This document shows positions 52,558 to 64,000 of a stretch of DNA of 64,000 nt, one piece after another (within the stretch, counting starts at the first letter, position 1; every line of letters begins with the position of its first letter). The translations under genes were made by a program, and so were the position numbers. The stretch spans positions 55,289,501 through 55,353,500 of the forward strand of contig NC_092339.1 in assembly GCF_046630445.1 (NCBI RefSeq), written 5' to 3'. The notes beneath the pieces are model-generated. The model saw only the letters and a list, made by a program, of their open reading frames with translations, was not told the origin of the DNA and did not search any database. The DNA comes from Rutidosis leptorrhynchoides (taxonomy: Eukaryota > Streptophyta > Magnoliopsida > Asterales > Asteraceae).

Positions 52558-53913
52558 ATGGACGCTGATGTAGTCTTCAATAACTTGAATGAGCTACATC
52601 CTGACATGGCTAATCCTCGTGTTCGAGTGCAGGTTTTTGCAATCTCTCGAAAATTCAACTACAGGAATCCTAACACTTTAGGACCTATGGAAGTTATTCT
52701 GATTGATCAACACGTAATTTGTAACAAAATTATATTAATTGGACATCCAATTGTTTTCTTTTCTTAAATTAACTTTAAGTCATTATAAACAAAATTAGTT
52801 TGATGATCATAATCTACATTTTGGCAGGGAGACAAAATGATTGCATTCGTTGAAATGAGCTTAATAGCATTGTTCGAAAATATGTTAGTTGAAGGTCATT
52901 TTTTGCAAATTGATGGCTTTAGCTTGGTTCCTTACCAAGATCATTGTAAGCTTATCAATACATTGTGGATGATCCGCTTCCTGCATCATACCCAACTACT
53001 GCCATATCTTGGATTTCATCTACCTAATGACGGTTACCATCCAGTTAGTTACACTGACATCAACAACAATGTACTACATCCAAGAATTGCTTTTGGTATG
53101 TCTTTCTAATTTAACCTCATAAATGTCATGAAACATCATTATATCATTTAGATATATATCAAAAATTTTAATGATAACATATTTGTTTATATGTAGATGT
53201 TGTTGGACGACTGGTTGAACTATGGCGAATGCGCGTCAATCATGTTTATGGACATGTTTTGCAGTCGATTACCTTTACGCTCGAAGATTTAGAGTTTGTT
53301 TTATTATAATTCATACAACTACATTATCCATTTTTCATATCTTTTAGATTTTTTAGATTCATGATTAATGAATACTCGAACCAAAAAACTAATATGAAAA
53401 AAATTGTTTATAAATATCTATATAAACAGGGGAAATAGGATAAGAGGAACAATATGGTCTAAGCTCGCACTACAACTACATGAGTATGCTACAAATCATG
53501 TCAACGATGGTGTTCCATTAGTGTGTTTGCTAAACAATGTGTTCATTAAACAATGGCAAGGTAATAAATTGATTTTAACATTCTGGTACAGAATTCTTTT
53601 TTTTTCCTTTTTTTTTATTTTTCACGAAAAAAATTATATTAAATCTTTAAACTTTTAGGTGCTCCTTTTGTTTCCAACCACCCTTGGGGTTCCCGTCTAT
53701 TCATAAATGCTGGTATCGATTCTATTGTGGACTACACACAAGCGTAAGAAAGTTTCTATCTAATTAAATCATTAAATTTCATAGTCTTAGATGATAGAGT
53801 TTAACTAATACTAATTACACTTATTAATGTATAGTTTTGAAGGTATTCATGGAGGAGGTATTTTGGAAGGTCAAAATGATGGAAACAATGCAGCATTTAT
53901 TTTCATTGATTGA
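52558..53913 (+). CDS. replication protein A large-subunit-like OB-fold protein, six exons (271 aa)
   Basis: Exons 52558-52713, 52828-53095, 53197-53293, 53430-53560, 53659-53743 and 53835-53913 join in frame with GT and AG at every intron, giving 816 bases with no stop before the last TGA. The first OB-like half (about residues 15-110) has VRVQVFAISRKFN, MEVILIDQ and GDKMIAFV. The second half has GNRIRGTIWSKLA and WGSRLFINAGID, typical of the DUF223/RPA70 single-strand DNA-binding repeats. It is much shorter than true RPA70 (about 600 aa or more) and has no zinc ribbon. Such short RPA-like proteins are often carried by plant Helitrons, and it lies in the same orientation just downstream of a Helitron helicase, so a Helitron origin is likely. 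A host gene fragment is the alternative. Confidence 0.75.
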
Positions 53914-54225
53914 TGCTATAAAGGATGAAGCTCATGGTTGAGAGGAACAAGCATGGCTTATCTCAATAATTTTTTTTTTCAAGTTTTTTTGTTTGAATAA
54001 TTACATGTTTATGTTAATAAAACATGTTTGTTTGAATTTGTTTTTAATTTGCTATTTAAGTTAATTTGGGATAATATTCATGATTTATTATGGATGATTG
54101 TTTTTCATATACGATTGATAATGCTAAAAACGAACATATATTTCATAGCATTATTCCTCAAGAAAGACAAGCTTTTAGTTGCAATTGTCCTATTTACAAG
54201 TGATATTCGTTTAAATAATAAAAGG
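53914..54225. other. non-coding tail between the RPA-like gene and the Athila LTR
   Basis: AT-rich. I found no clear Helitron 3' hairpin with CTRR end. Confidence 0.4.
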
Positions 54226-54580
54226 TGAAGACAAAAGGCAGATTCGACGAATTGAAGACGCAAACGACCAAAAAGCTCAAAAGAACAAAAGACAATCAAA
54301 GAGGTTCCAATTATTGATAAGAAATGTCTCGAAATTACAAGAGTACAAGATTCAAAACGCAAAGTACAAGATATTAAATTGTACGCAAGGACGTTCGAAA
54401 ATCCGGGACCGGGACCAGAGTCAACTCTCAACGCTCGACGCAACGGACTAAAAATTACAAGTCAACTATGTACATGAATATAATATAATATATAATTAAT
54501 TCTTAAAATTAATATATATATTATAATATATTTAAAAATCGTCGGCAAACAAAGAGCCAAAGCTGGGTGAGCTGTAAAAA

Positions 54581-54631
54581 CAAACTCCGCGACTCGCGGA
54601 GTTTGAAGGAAAAAAATGCCGCGAGTCGCGG
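54581..54631. promoter_or_regulatory. GC-rich inverted repeats upstream of the LTR TATA box
   Basis: CAAACTCCGCGA, one C, then TCGCGGAGTTTG is a perfect 25-bp palindrome (54581-54605). CCGCGA G TCGCGG follows at 54619-54631, the reverse complement of the first core. Both stand out in AT-rich DNA and end 23 bases before the TATA box. Confidence 0.65.
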
Positions 54632-54653
54632 AGTTCCCCTAGACGAAAATTCC

Positions 54654-54660
54654 TATAAAA
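54654..54660 (+). promoter_or_regulatory. TATA box in the Athila-like LTR
   Basis: TATAAAA in CCTATAAAAGCC, a good plant TATA context. Likely marks the U3/R region. Confidence 0.6.
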
Positions 54661-54730
54661 GCCAGCGCAGTTCGACGTAAAAAAATATCATATATCCACC
54701 CTCTCTATATCTATACGTAAATATTTATAT

Positions 54731-54796
54731 TTATATTTTAATTTTAATTTTAATTTTAATTTTAATTTTAATTTTAATTTTAATTTTAATTTTAAT
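54731..54796. repeat. (TTTTAA)n repeat
   Basis: About ten hexamers of TTTTAA in the LTR. Confidence 0.95.
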
Positions 54797-56155
54797 CCTA
54801 ATAATAAGGGTATGTTAGCGAATGTTGTAAGGGTGTAAGTCGAAATTCTGTCCGTGTAACGCAACGCTATTTTTAATCATTGTAAGTTATGTTCAACCTT
54901 TTTAATTTAATGTCTCGTAGCTAAGTTATTATTATGCTTATTTAAAACGAAGTAATCATGATGTTGGGCTAATTACTAAAATTGGGTAATTGGGCTTTGT
55001 ACCATAATTGGGGTTTGGACAAAAGAACGACACTTGTGGAAATTAGACTATGGGCTATTAATGGGCTTTATATTTGTTTAACTAAATGATAGTTTGTTAA
55101 TTTTTTTATAAAGATTTACAATTGGACGTCTCTATAAATAACCTTATACACTCAATCGGACACGATGGGTGGGATATTTATATGTACGAATAATCGTTCA
55201 TTTAACCGGACAAGGGAATGGATTAATAACCACTAGAATTATTAAAACAGGGGTGAAATTATGTACAAAGACACTTGGCATAATTGTTAACAAAGTATTA
55301 AAACCTTGGGTTACACGCAGTCGATAACCTGGTGTAATTATTAAACAAAGTATTAAAATCTTGTTACAGTTTAAGTCCCCAATTAGTTGGAATATTTAAC
55401 TTCGGGTATAAGGATAATTTGACGAGGATACTCGCACTTTATATTTATGACTGATGGACTGTTATGGACAAAAACCAGACGGACATATTAAATAATCCAG
55501 GACAAAGGACAATTAACCCATGGGCATAAAACTAAAATCAACACATCAAACATCATGATTACGGAAGTTTAAATAAGCATAATTATTTTATTTCATATTT
55601 AATTTCCTTTATTTTATATTTAATTGCACTTCTAATTATCGCACTTTTATTTATTGTTATTGTATTTAATTGCACTTTTAATTATCGTACTTTTTAATTA
55701 TCGCAATTTTATTTTATCTCACTTTTATTTATCGCAATTTCATTATTGTTATTTACTTTACGCTTTAAATTAAGTTATATTTATTTTTATTATTTTACAT
55801 CAGGTTTTAACTGCGACTAAAATTTTTAAAATCGACAAATTGGTCATTAAACGGTAAAAATCCCCCTTTATAATAATAATATTACTTATATATATATTTG
55901 TATTTTTATAAAATAAAACTAATATAGCGTTAAGCTTTGTTTAAAGATTTTTTTTCCCTGTGGAACGAACCGTACTTACTAAAAACTACACTACTGTACG
56001 ATTAGGTATACTGCCTATAAGTGTTGTAGCAATGTTTAAGTATATCCATTCAATAAATAAATAAATATCTTGTGTAAAATTGTATCGTATTTAATAGTAT
56101 TTCCTAGTAAAATTTAAGCTATTTTATATACACCTCGCATAACATCAAGTATTTT

Positions 56156-56173
56156 TGGCGCCGCTACCGGGGA
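56156..56173 (+). other. primer binding site, Athila-like element
   Basis: TGGCGCCGCTACCGGGGA, close to the tRNA-Asp-type primer site typical of Athila elements. Confidence 0.8.
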
Positions 56174-57788
56174 ACATCTAGCTTAAAAGCCAGAAGCGCA
56201 ACGCTAATATATAAAAAAAAAATTATTTTTAGTTTACTAATATAAAAAAATACGCTTTTGTAAAAATACGTTTTAAATATTCAAAAATATAAAAAGAAAA
56301 ATATAAATATAAATATTTTTAAGAGTTTGTTAAATATTTAAGTTTTATAAAGTTTTTTTATTTTTATTTAATATAAAAAATATAAGTTTTATTTAAATAT
56401 TTTGTGTTTATTTAAAATATAAAAAAAATTAAAAAACCGAAAAAAATATAAATATATATAAATCTATTTTTTTTAGATTGTTATAAAGTATTTTATTTCT
56501 ATCTTAGTTTTTAAAGATAAGTTTTATTTAAATTATATAAATATTTTAATTAAATTAAAAATAGAAAAATAAAAAAAAATATATATATATATAAAAATAT
56601 AAATAAAAAACAGAAACCGAACGATTTTAGCCTGGTACACGTTTGAAAATACAAACCCCGCGACTTGCGGGGGTTTTTAACTGGAAACACTGCGACTCTT
56701 GGAGCTGTCTGACACGGGTTACACAGAACCCTAATCCTGCATTTATTACGGGTTTTTATTATTATTATTTAAATTAAACCCTAATTAGGGTATTTTTATT
56801 ATATAATTTAGTTTTTATTTTTATTTTGTATTTTTAGTTAAATTAGTGTAATTAGTTTATAAAATTAATAGTTTTATAAAATAAATAATATAAAAATAAT
56901 ATTTTTATAAAAATTGTACTTTTTACAACTTTTAGTATATTTTTATATTTTATCCCTTTTTATTTGTTTTAGCATAATATTTGTATTTTTCGCTCATTTT
57001 TAGTTTTAAAACATAGTTTTTGCCATAGTTATTTTTATTTCTAGATTTTTAGGCTTTGCCGTAAAACCCCTTAAGTGCTTTTTCTTTAGACTAAGATTTA
57101 GGTGCTTTAGAATTTTGCGACGCCTTTTTAAGTTTTAGTTCCTTTTTAAGATATTGTCATTTGGGATATAGTTTTACTTGTAAGCTTTAATATTTTTATA
57201 AGCAACTTTTAATTTTTAGTTTTTAGTGCCTTTTTAAGTTTCAACGCGCTACTTTCTTATTTTTATTTTTCGACGCCTTTTACCTATGTATCAATTATCA
57301 CTCCAATCAGTAATCTCAATTTGCGATTATAATTTTAAGTTAGTGATAGTAATAAGGTTGGGTTAGTCGAGTGTTTTTAAGTTCTATAAGTTATTTTTTT
57401 TATTATTTCTTATTTTTCGACGCCTTTTATTTTTCAACCCTTTTCTTTTTCGACGCGCTCTTTTTCTTTCTTATTTCTCGCTATTCTAGTTTTTAGGACT
57501 TAGAATTTTCTCTACTTCTTATCTAAATTTCTTAAAATTACGAAAATTTATTTTAAGTGGTTAAATTGATAGACATCAAAATTTTCTGGTTCGTAGTAAT
57601 AGTTGAATTTGTACGTGGACCGGGTTATTGGAGCCAAACAGTCCTCAATTATATTGAGACCAAATGAATCCTGCCCCTTTGCTGCATCTTTTGGCTATTC
57701 GAAACGTGGACAAAATCAGAAAAGTCTATTAATTGGATAACTCATATAATTTTTCTTTCCTTTTAAAAACTAATAGGATATTCAGTGA
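56174..57788. other. Athila-like leader without genes
   Basis: Very AT-rich 1.6 kb with A- and T-runs, and a degraded copy of the GC dyad near 56652-56676. No coding frame is supported. Confidence 0.6.
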
Positions 57789-59737
57789 ATGCACCGAGCA
57801 AGACGTTCACCACCTTTTGTACGTTCACCACCTGTAACTAGATCAAGACATCTAGCAAATATTACCGCCGTTGATTTTTCTTTAGAATCATCATCCAGTC
57901 GACCAAGTACTCCAGTTCAAATTTCCGATAATCCAATTTTTGAACCGACCTCACAATTGAGAATCCGGAGAATATTCAGGGACAATTCATAGATCCTGAA
58001 CCATTAATTTTTCCTCCGGAACCACCAATCATTCAAACAGAGATTGTTGAGGAACGAACCATTAAATCAGAATCCTCTAGTGATTTCGATTCAACAAATT
58101 CAATTATGGAGAATCTGGAACCTTTAAGTATGGAAGACCGAATGAGAGCTAAACGTACTGGTCAAAGTCACGCAATTACTCATCCAGACATTAATGCGCC
58201 AGATTATGAAATCAAAGGACAAACTCTACATATGGTGACTAATCAATGCCAATTTAGTGGTGCGCCGAAGGAAGATCCAAACGAACATCTTCGTACCTTT
58301 AATAGGATCTGCACACTATTTAAAATAAGAGAAGTTGAGGATGAACAGATATATCTCATGTTATTTCCCTGGACTTTAAAAGGAGAAGCCAAAGATTGGT
58401 TGGAATCGTTACCTGAAGGGGCGATTGATACATGGAACGTTTTAGTTGAAAAATTTCTTAAACAATTCTTTCCTGCATCTAAAGCCGTAAGACTTCAAGG
58501 AGAAATTGTTACGTTCACACAGAAACCGAATGAAACTCTATATGAGGCATGTACAAGATTTGGAAAGTTGTTAAGAGGATGTCCGCAACATGGTTTAGAC
58601 ACCTGTCAAATAGTACAAATATTCTACCAAGGATGCGACATCACTACAAGGAAAGACATCGATATAGCAGCTGGTGGTTCTATTATGAAGAAAACCGAAA
58701 CTGATGCTTACAAAATTATTGATAACACTGCTTCCCACTCACATGAGTGGCACCAAGAAAAAGATATCGTTAGATCATCTAAAGCAGCTAGAGCCGATTC
58801 TAGCCATGACTTAGATTCCATTTCTGCAAAGATAGATGTTGTCGAGAGACGAATGGAAAAGATGACTAAAGATATCCACTCAATACGAATTAGTTGTGAG
58901 CAGTGTAGAGGACCACATTTGACAAAAGATTGTCTCAGTATTGAACTAACAATGGAACAAAGAGAGAATGTTTCATATCTAAACCAAAGGCCTGGAAATA
59001 ATTATCAGAATAATTATCAACCGCCAAGACCGATCTACAATCAAAACCAGAATTATAATCGAAATATTCCATACAACAACCAACAAGGTCCTAGCAATCA
59101 ACAAGTATCCAATAATACTTACAACCAGCAAAGACCTAATTTTCAAAACAAACCACCACAACCCGATGATAAAAAGCCGAATTTAGAAGATATGATGACA
59201 AAGCTAGTTGAAACTCAAACGCAGTTTTTCACATCTCAGAAACAAACTAATGAACAAAATGCTCAAGCATTTAGAAATCAACAAGCTTCTATTCAAAATT
59301 TGGAACAAGAAGTAAGTAACCTAGCAAGGTTAATAGGTGAAAGAAAACCGGGAAGTTTACCTAGTGATACAAATGCTAACCCCCGGAATGAAACAGCTAA
59401 AGCCATTACCACAAGAAGTGGTACAACACTTAAACCACCTGAAATACCTGTAACTTCTGATGAAGCTATTCCTACTCCACAAGAACCACAACCTGAACAA
59501 GATAAGGAAACAGAACCGGTAGTTGAAAAGGTTATTGAAGATAACATAGTTAAGGCTAAACCTTATGTTAAACCATACCAACCACCACTTCCTTACCCAA
59601 GTAAAATGAAAAAAGAAAAACTTGAAGCCGAGCAATCCAAATTCTTGGATATGTTTAAACAAATAAATGTAAATCTTCCTTTCATTGATGTGATTTCAAT
59701 AGAAAGAAAATGGAAGAACTCTCGGCTGTTACTATGA
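57789..59737 (+). pseudogene. Athila-like gag, frameshifted
   Basis: The N-terminal part starts MHRARRSPPFVRSPPVTRSR at 57789. It changes frame around 57960, and a second frame open from about 57962 leads into the main gag (ATG 58106, MENLEPLSMEDRMRAKRTG). The capsid-like core includes DPNEHLRTFNRIC, MLFPWTLKGEAKDWLESL and LLRGCPQHGL. A zinc knuckle variant, CEQCRGPHLTKDC, is at about residue 260 of that frame, followed by an Asn/Gln-rich region. At the 3' end, about 50 bases usually found between PFID and the KMEELSA segment seem deleted, which shifts the protease into another frame. Confidence 0.8.
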
Positions 59738-60864
59738 ATGCTAATTGTTCTGCAGTACTGTTGAATAAGATACCAGAAAAATTATCTGATCCAGGAAGTT
59801 TCACAATTCCATGTTTTCTGGATAGTCTTAGTTCAATAGAAGCATTGGCAGACTTAGGTGCTAGTATAAATTTAATGCCGTATTCACTATACACTAAACT
59901 AGACCTTGGAGAATTGAAACCAACAAGAATAAGTATACAACTAGCCGATCGATCAATAAAATATCCTAGAGGGATAATGGAGAACATGCTAGTTAAAGTT
60001 AGTACTTTAGTATTTCCAGTAGATTTTGTTGTTCTGGACATGGAAGAAGATTCTCAAGTTCCTCTCATATTAGGAAAACCATTCTTAAACACGGCTAAAG
60101 CAATGATAGACGTGTTTGGTAAAAAATTGACCCTAAGTATAGAGGACGAGAGTGTTACCTTTTCAGTTGATAGAGTAATGCAACAACCGCAATCTGCAGA
60201 TGATACATGTTATTATATTCAAATTATAGATTCACTTGCAGAATTGTTAGAAGAATTTCCAGAATTACAAGGAACAGGAGAATGTTCTTTAGGAGAAGGA
60301 ACTGAACCAATTGATGAAGCTGAAATGTTAGCTACACTAATAGCTAATGGATATGAAACAACAACAGAAGAAATTCAAATGCTAAAAGAAGAAGACAGAT
60401 ATCGATATAAATCATCGATAGAAGAACCACCGACATTAGAGTTAAAGCCACTTCCAAACCATTTGGAATACGCTTATTTACATGGTGAATCTGAATTACC
60501 TGTAATAATATCGTCTTCTCTTACTGAAAATGAAAAATCACAACTCATTTCTGTGTTGAAAGCTCATAAACCAGCTATTGCATGGAAGATTCATGATATT
60601 AAAGGAATAAGTCCTTCGTATTGCACACATAAAATCCTTATGGAAGAAGGTCATAAAACGTATGTGCAATGGCAACGAAGACTAAATCCTAATATGCAAG
60701 ATGTTGTTAAAAAAGAAATAATTAAACTGCTAGATGCAGGTTTAATTTATCCAATTTCTGGTAGTCCATGGGTAAGCCCAGTTCAATGCGTGCCTAAGAA
60801 CGGTGGCATAACTGTCATTACAAATGAGAAAAATGAGCTTATTCCTACTAGGACTGTAACATGA
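59710..60864 (+). pseudogene. Athila-like protease and start of RT
   Basis: The frame begins MEELSAVTMNANCSAV. Protease active site ADLGASINLMP is near residue 48, with LILGKPFLNTA as the later hydrophobic motif. RT then starts (GLIYPISGSPWVSPVQCVPK). It ends at TGA 60862-60864, directly before WRVC of the RT core, in the same frame as the next segment. The TGA replaces a codon that is normally Gly here. Confidence 0.8.
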
Positions 60865-63346
60865 TGGCGTGTATGTATTTATTATAGAAAATTAAATGGC
60901 GCCACCAGAAAAGATCACTTTCCCTTACCTTTTATTGATCAAATGTTGGAAAGATTAGCCGGAAATAGTTACTATTGTTTTCTTGATGGTTTTTCAGGAT
61001 ATTTTCAAATTCCAATAGCACCCGAAGATCAAGAGAAAACCACATTCACGTGCCCTTATGGTACTTTTGCTTACAAACGCATGCCATTTGGACTTTGCAA
61101 TGCCCCTGCAATCTTTCAAAGGTGCATGATGGTGATTTTTCACGACATGATAGAAGAATGCATGAAAATTTTCATGGATGACTTTTCAGTCTTCGGTGAT
61201 ACTTTTGAATTATGTCTAGTTAATCTAGAACGAATGCTTATTAGATGCGAACAATCAAATCTAGTACTGAATTGGGAGAAATGCCATTTCATGGTTAAAG
61301 AAGGCATCGTTCTTGGTCATAAAATTTCAAAGGAAGGAATTGAAGTGGATAGAGCTAAAGTAGATGTAATTGCTAAACATCCACATCCCACCAATGTTAG
61401 AGGAGTTAGTAGTTTTCTAGGGCATGCCGGTTTTTACCGATGTTTCATAAAAGATTTTTCTAAAATTGCCACTCCTATGAATAAACTCCTAGAAAAAGAT
61501 GCTCCATTCATCTTTTCAGATGAATGCATCAAATCTTTTAATATTCTTAAAGAGAAACTCACTAATGCGCTGATCATGATAACACCAAATTGGAATCTAC
61601 CATTTGAACTTATGTGCGATGCAAGTGATTTTGCAATGGGAGCCGTTTTAGGACAAAGGATTGAAAAACGATTTCAACCTATATATTATGCTAGTAAAAC
61701 GTTACAAGGAGCACAAACGAATTACACAACTACTGAAAAAGAACTCCTTGCTATTGTCTTTGCTTTTGACAAATTTCGTTCATATCTCGTTCTAGCAAAA
61801 ACGGTGGTCTATACCGACCATTCTGCTCTTAGATACCTATTTTCGAAACAAGATGCCAAACCAAGATTAATCCGTTGGATCTTACTCTTACAATTGTTCG
61901 ATATTGAAATCCGAGATAAAAGAGGAGCAGAAAATCTCGCCGCTGATCATCTTTCTCGTCTTGAAAATCCCGAATTAGAAGTTCTAAATGAATCGGCCAT
62001 ACACGACAACTTTCCTGATGAATATCTATTGAAGATAGATTATAATGAAATTCCATGGTTTGCAGACTATGCAAACTACTTAGTATGTGGATTCCTTGAA
62101 AAAGGATTATCGTACCAAAAACGAAAGAAATTCTTCAGTGATATAAAACACTATTTCTGGGAAGATCCACATCTGTTTAAAAGTTGTCCAGATGGAATAA
62201 TACGCCGATGTGTATTCGGAGATGAAGCCAGTAAAATTTTAAATCATTGTCACACAGGACCAACAGGAGGGCACTATGGGCCTCAACTAACAGCAAGAAA
62301 AGTTTATGATGCTGGATTCTATTGGCCTACAATTTACAAAGATGCACACCTTCTTTGCAAATCTTGTGATGCTTGTCAAAGGGCCGGAAAAATAAGTCAA
62401 CGTGATGAAATGCCACAAAATGTCATTCAAGTATGTGAAGTATTTGACATTTGGGGTATTGACTTTATGGGTCCATTTCCAAAATCTCATAATAATCTCT
62501 ATATTCTCGTAGCCATTGATTATGTATCTAAATGGGCGGAAGCACAAGCTCTCCCAACTAACGATGCACGAGTTGTAGTCAACTTTTTTAAAACGTCTTT
62601 TTGCAAGGTTTGGAACACCGAAAGCTTTAATAAGTGATCGGGGAACTCATTTCTTTAATAATCAACTTGAGAAAGTTCTTAAAAGATATGGAGTAACTCA
62701 TAAAATCTCCACCGTATATCATCCACAAACAAGTGGACAAGTTGAAAATACCAACCGAGCTTTAAAACGTATTCTAGAAAAAACCGTAGGATCAAATCCG
62801 AAGGAATGGTCCATTAAGTTGGAGGATGCACTCTGGGCTTTTAGAACTGCCTACAAAACTCCAATTGGAACCACACCTTTTAGACTCATTTATGGAAAAG
62901 CATGTCATCTTCCAGTAAAAATTGAACATAAAGCATTTTGGGCTTTGAAGACATGTAATCTTGATTTACATGAAGCTGGACGTCTACGGTTAAGTCAACT
63001 AAACGAATTAGAAGAATTAAGACATGAAGCATACGAAAATTCGTTAATCTATAAAGAAAGAATGAAGAAATAGTATGATAAAAGAATCAGAAGTTTAAAA
63101 GAACTGAAAGAAGGAGACAGAGTTCTTCTTTTCAATTCACGACTCAAGCTATTTCCTGGAAAATTAAAATCAAGATGGTCTGGACCATTCATAGTCAAAA
63201 GAGTTTTCCCATACGGAATGATAGAATTAATAAATTCAAATGGAATTGAATTTAAAGTTAATGGTCACAGAGTTAAACATTACATAGATAGTCCGATGGA
63301 AGTCGACAACGAAGTTAATCACAATTTCGATACCACAGCTAACTAA
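60865..63346 (+). pseudogene. Athila-like RT, RNase H and integrase
   Basis: RT continues in frame (YYRKLN, where the family has DYRKLN), with catalytic [10 protein letters not shown]. RNase H has [23 protein letters not shown] and [10 protein letters not shown]. Integrase has the HHCC finger ([12 protein letters not shown] and CKSCDACQR) and [10 protein letters not shown] frame change near 62596 (after [10 protein letters not shown]) is followed in the new frame by ISDRGTHF and [13 protein letters not shown] with the other two catalytic residues. A TAG at 63071-63073 replaces an expected Trp codon, then the frame runs to TAA at 63344-63346. Confidence 0.85.
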
Positions 63347-63551
63347 GTGTGGGGAGAATCAAGTCTTTTAAGGATTTTATGTATTTCTGTTAGAGTTAGA
63401 TTTTCTGTTTTCGTGTAGTTCTCGAAAATGGAACCCGAATGGTCTTTCCCTAGCAGACCCTAAAGAACTAGTCTTCTCCCCCCATTCTGAATTTTTATTT
63501 TTTTTAGGTTTTTACGAAATAAAGACTTCCTGTGAACTAAACCATGGTCTA

Positions 63552-63935
63552 ATGCTACACGCTTTGATCACTAAACCTAATAATGACACACTTCCGAGTA
63601 AAATAGTATCAGTAATCAAAGAAAGATTGGACGGAGTAAGAAAAGAATCCAGATGCGTAGATAATAAGTTACAATTTGGTAAAGGAAAATCAAAATCCGC
63701 AGCGAAAAGAAGAGCACGACACCTAGAAAGATGTCACAAATGCGGAAAATGGTCACATGGAGGTAAATGTTCAAATAATCAAACCTATTCAAACACTGAA
63801 TTTGTTACTTTATGTAGAGACGGACCGTTCATATGTTTAGAAGAAAAAATACTGAATGCTCGAGGTTACGCCTATGTAGCCATGGAAAATCAATTAAACC
63901 GACTATCTTATGAATGGGATATATCATATCACTAA
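63552..63935 (+). CDS. ORF downstream of integrase with a CCHC-like zinc motif (127 aa)
   Basis: Intact ORF in the region where Athila elements often carry an extra, env-like gene. The product is Lys/Arg-rich in its middle (GKSKSAAKRRARHLERC) and has CHKCGKWSHGGKC at about residues 62-74, a CX2CX4HX3C arrangement one residue short of a standard zinc knuckle. No signal peptide or membrane segment is visible, so an envelope role is not supported. Nucleic-acid binding is my inference. A strong splice-donor-like CAG/GTAAGT lies 16 bases after the stop. Confidence 0.6.
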   Translation: MLHALITKPNNDTLPSKIVSVIKERLDGVRKESRCVDNKLQFGKGKSKSAAKRRARHLERCHKCGKWSHGGKCSNNQTYSNTEFVTLCRDGPFICLEEKILNARGYAYVAMENQLNRLSYEWDISYH

Positions 63936-63965
63936 GAATACTATCTCACAGGTAAGTCTGTACAG

Positions 63966-64000
63966 TTTTTATTTTTATTTTTATTTTTATTTTTATTTTT
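63966..64000. repeat. (TTTTTA)n repeat at window edge
   Basis: At least five TTTTTA hexamers run to the end of the window. Confidence 0.95.

Larger units (their letters stand above)
54226..56147 (+). repeat. Athila-like 5' LTR
   Basis: Begins TGAAGACAAAAGG and ends CATAACATCA, a TGA/TCA pair, nine bases before the primer site. It contains GC-rich dyads at 54581-54631, a TATA box at 54654 and a (TTTTAA)n tract. The boundaries are inferred because the second LTR is absent. Confidence 0.7.
54226..64000 (+). mobile_element. Athila-like Ty3/Gypsy retrotransposon, 3' end outside window
   Basis: 5' LTR (about 54226-56147), a primer site matching tRNA-Asp, a long AT-rich leader, broken gag, protease, RT, RNase H and integrase, then an extra downstream ORF before the window ends. 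The Athila assignment rests on the primer site, the gag type, protease DLGAS and the space after integrase. The 3' LTR and target duplications cannot be seen. Confidence 0.85.

Noticed and set aside
53914-54225. Helitron 3' end after the RPA-like gene
   Set aside because: No convincing hairpin followed by CTRR could be found by eye, so the element's right end is left undefined.

Overview
The window is a plant nuclear, retrotransposon-dense stretch, almost certainly eudicot and probably Asteraceae. The organism call rests on the Tekay-type chromovirus LTRs (TGTGACAACCCGG starts), initiator-Met-tRNA primer sites, plant-type introns, long (TA)n and (AAT)n microsatellites and AT-rich composition. 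No ordinary housekeeping gene is present. The best gene candidate is a six-exon replication-protein-A-like gene at 52558-53913.

Layout. Position 3-353 is an unrecognised broken coding fragment. Element A (plus strand, Tekay-like Ty3/Gypsy) starts at 535. Its 5' LTR is split by LARD-1 (874-13206, minus strand, ATATT target duplications) and resumes at 13212-15745, followed by a primer site, a pre-gag ORF (16091-16972) and a broken gag-protease (17242-18759). Pol of A is interrupted at 18776 by LARD-B (plus strand, 4.3-kb LTR plus about 1 kb of internal DNA). LARD-B is interrupted at 24023 by LARD-C (minus strand), whose second LTR is cut off at 34793. There it abuts a 5'-truncated Helitron Rep-helicase gene (34794-50598). 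That gene is split by element D (36846-48140, minus strand, ATTTG target duplications), a nearly intact Tekay chromovirus with one gag-pol frame broken by only two stop codons. Next come a 1-kb CACTA-type non-autonomous element (50877-51884), the RPA-like gene, and an Athila-like element from 54226 running off the right edge.

How parts relate. LARD-1, B and C are large retrotransposon derivatives with 4-kb LTRs and about 4.3-kb internal regions lacking gag-pol. They keep the primer site, a decayed copy of the same pre-gag ORF seen in A and D, an internal copy of the polypurine tract and the hairpin beside the 3' polypurine tract, so D-like elements are plausible drivers of their mobility. In place of gag-pol, LARD-1 and LARD-C carry two further conserved things. 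One is a 61-bp near-palindrome, identical in both. The other is a 57-codon ORF antisense to the element, predicted to make a two-helix membrane peptide and preceded by a TATA box. These are the most novel signals here. All identities quoted were judged by eye.
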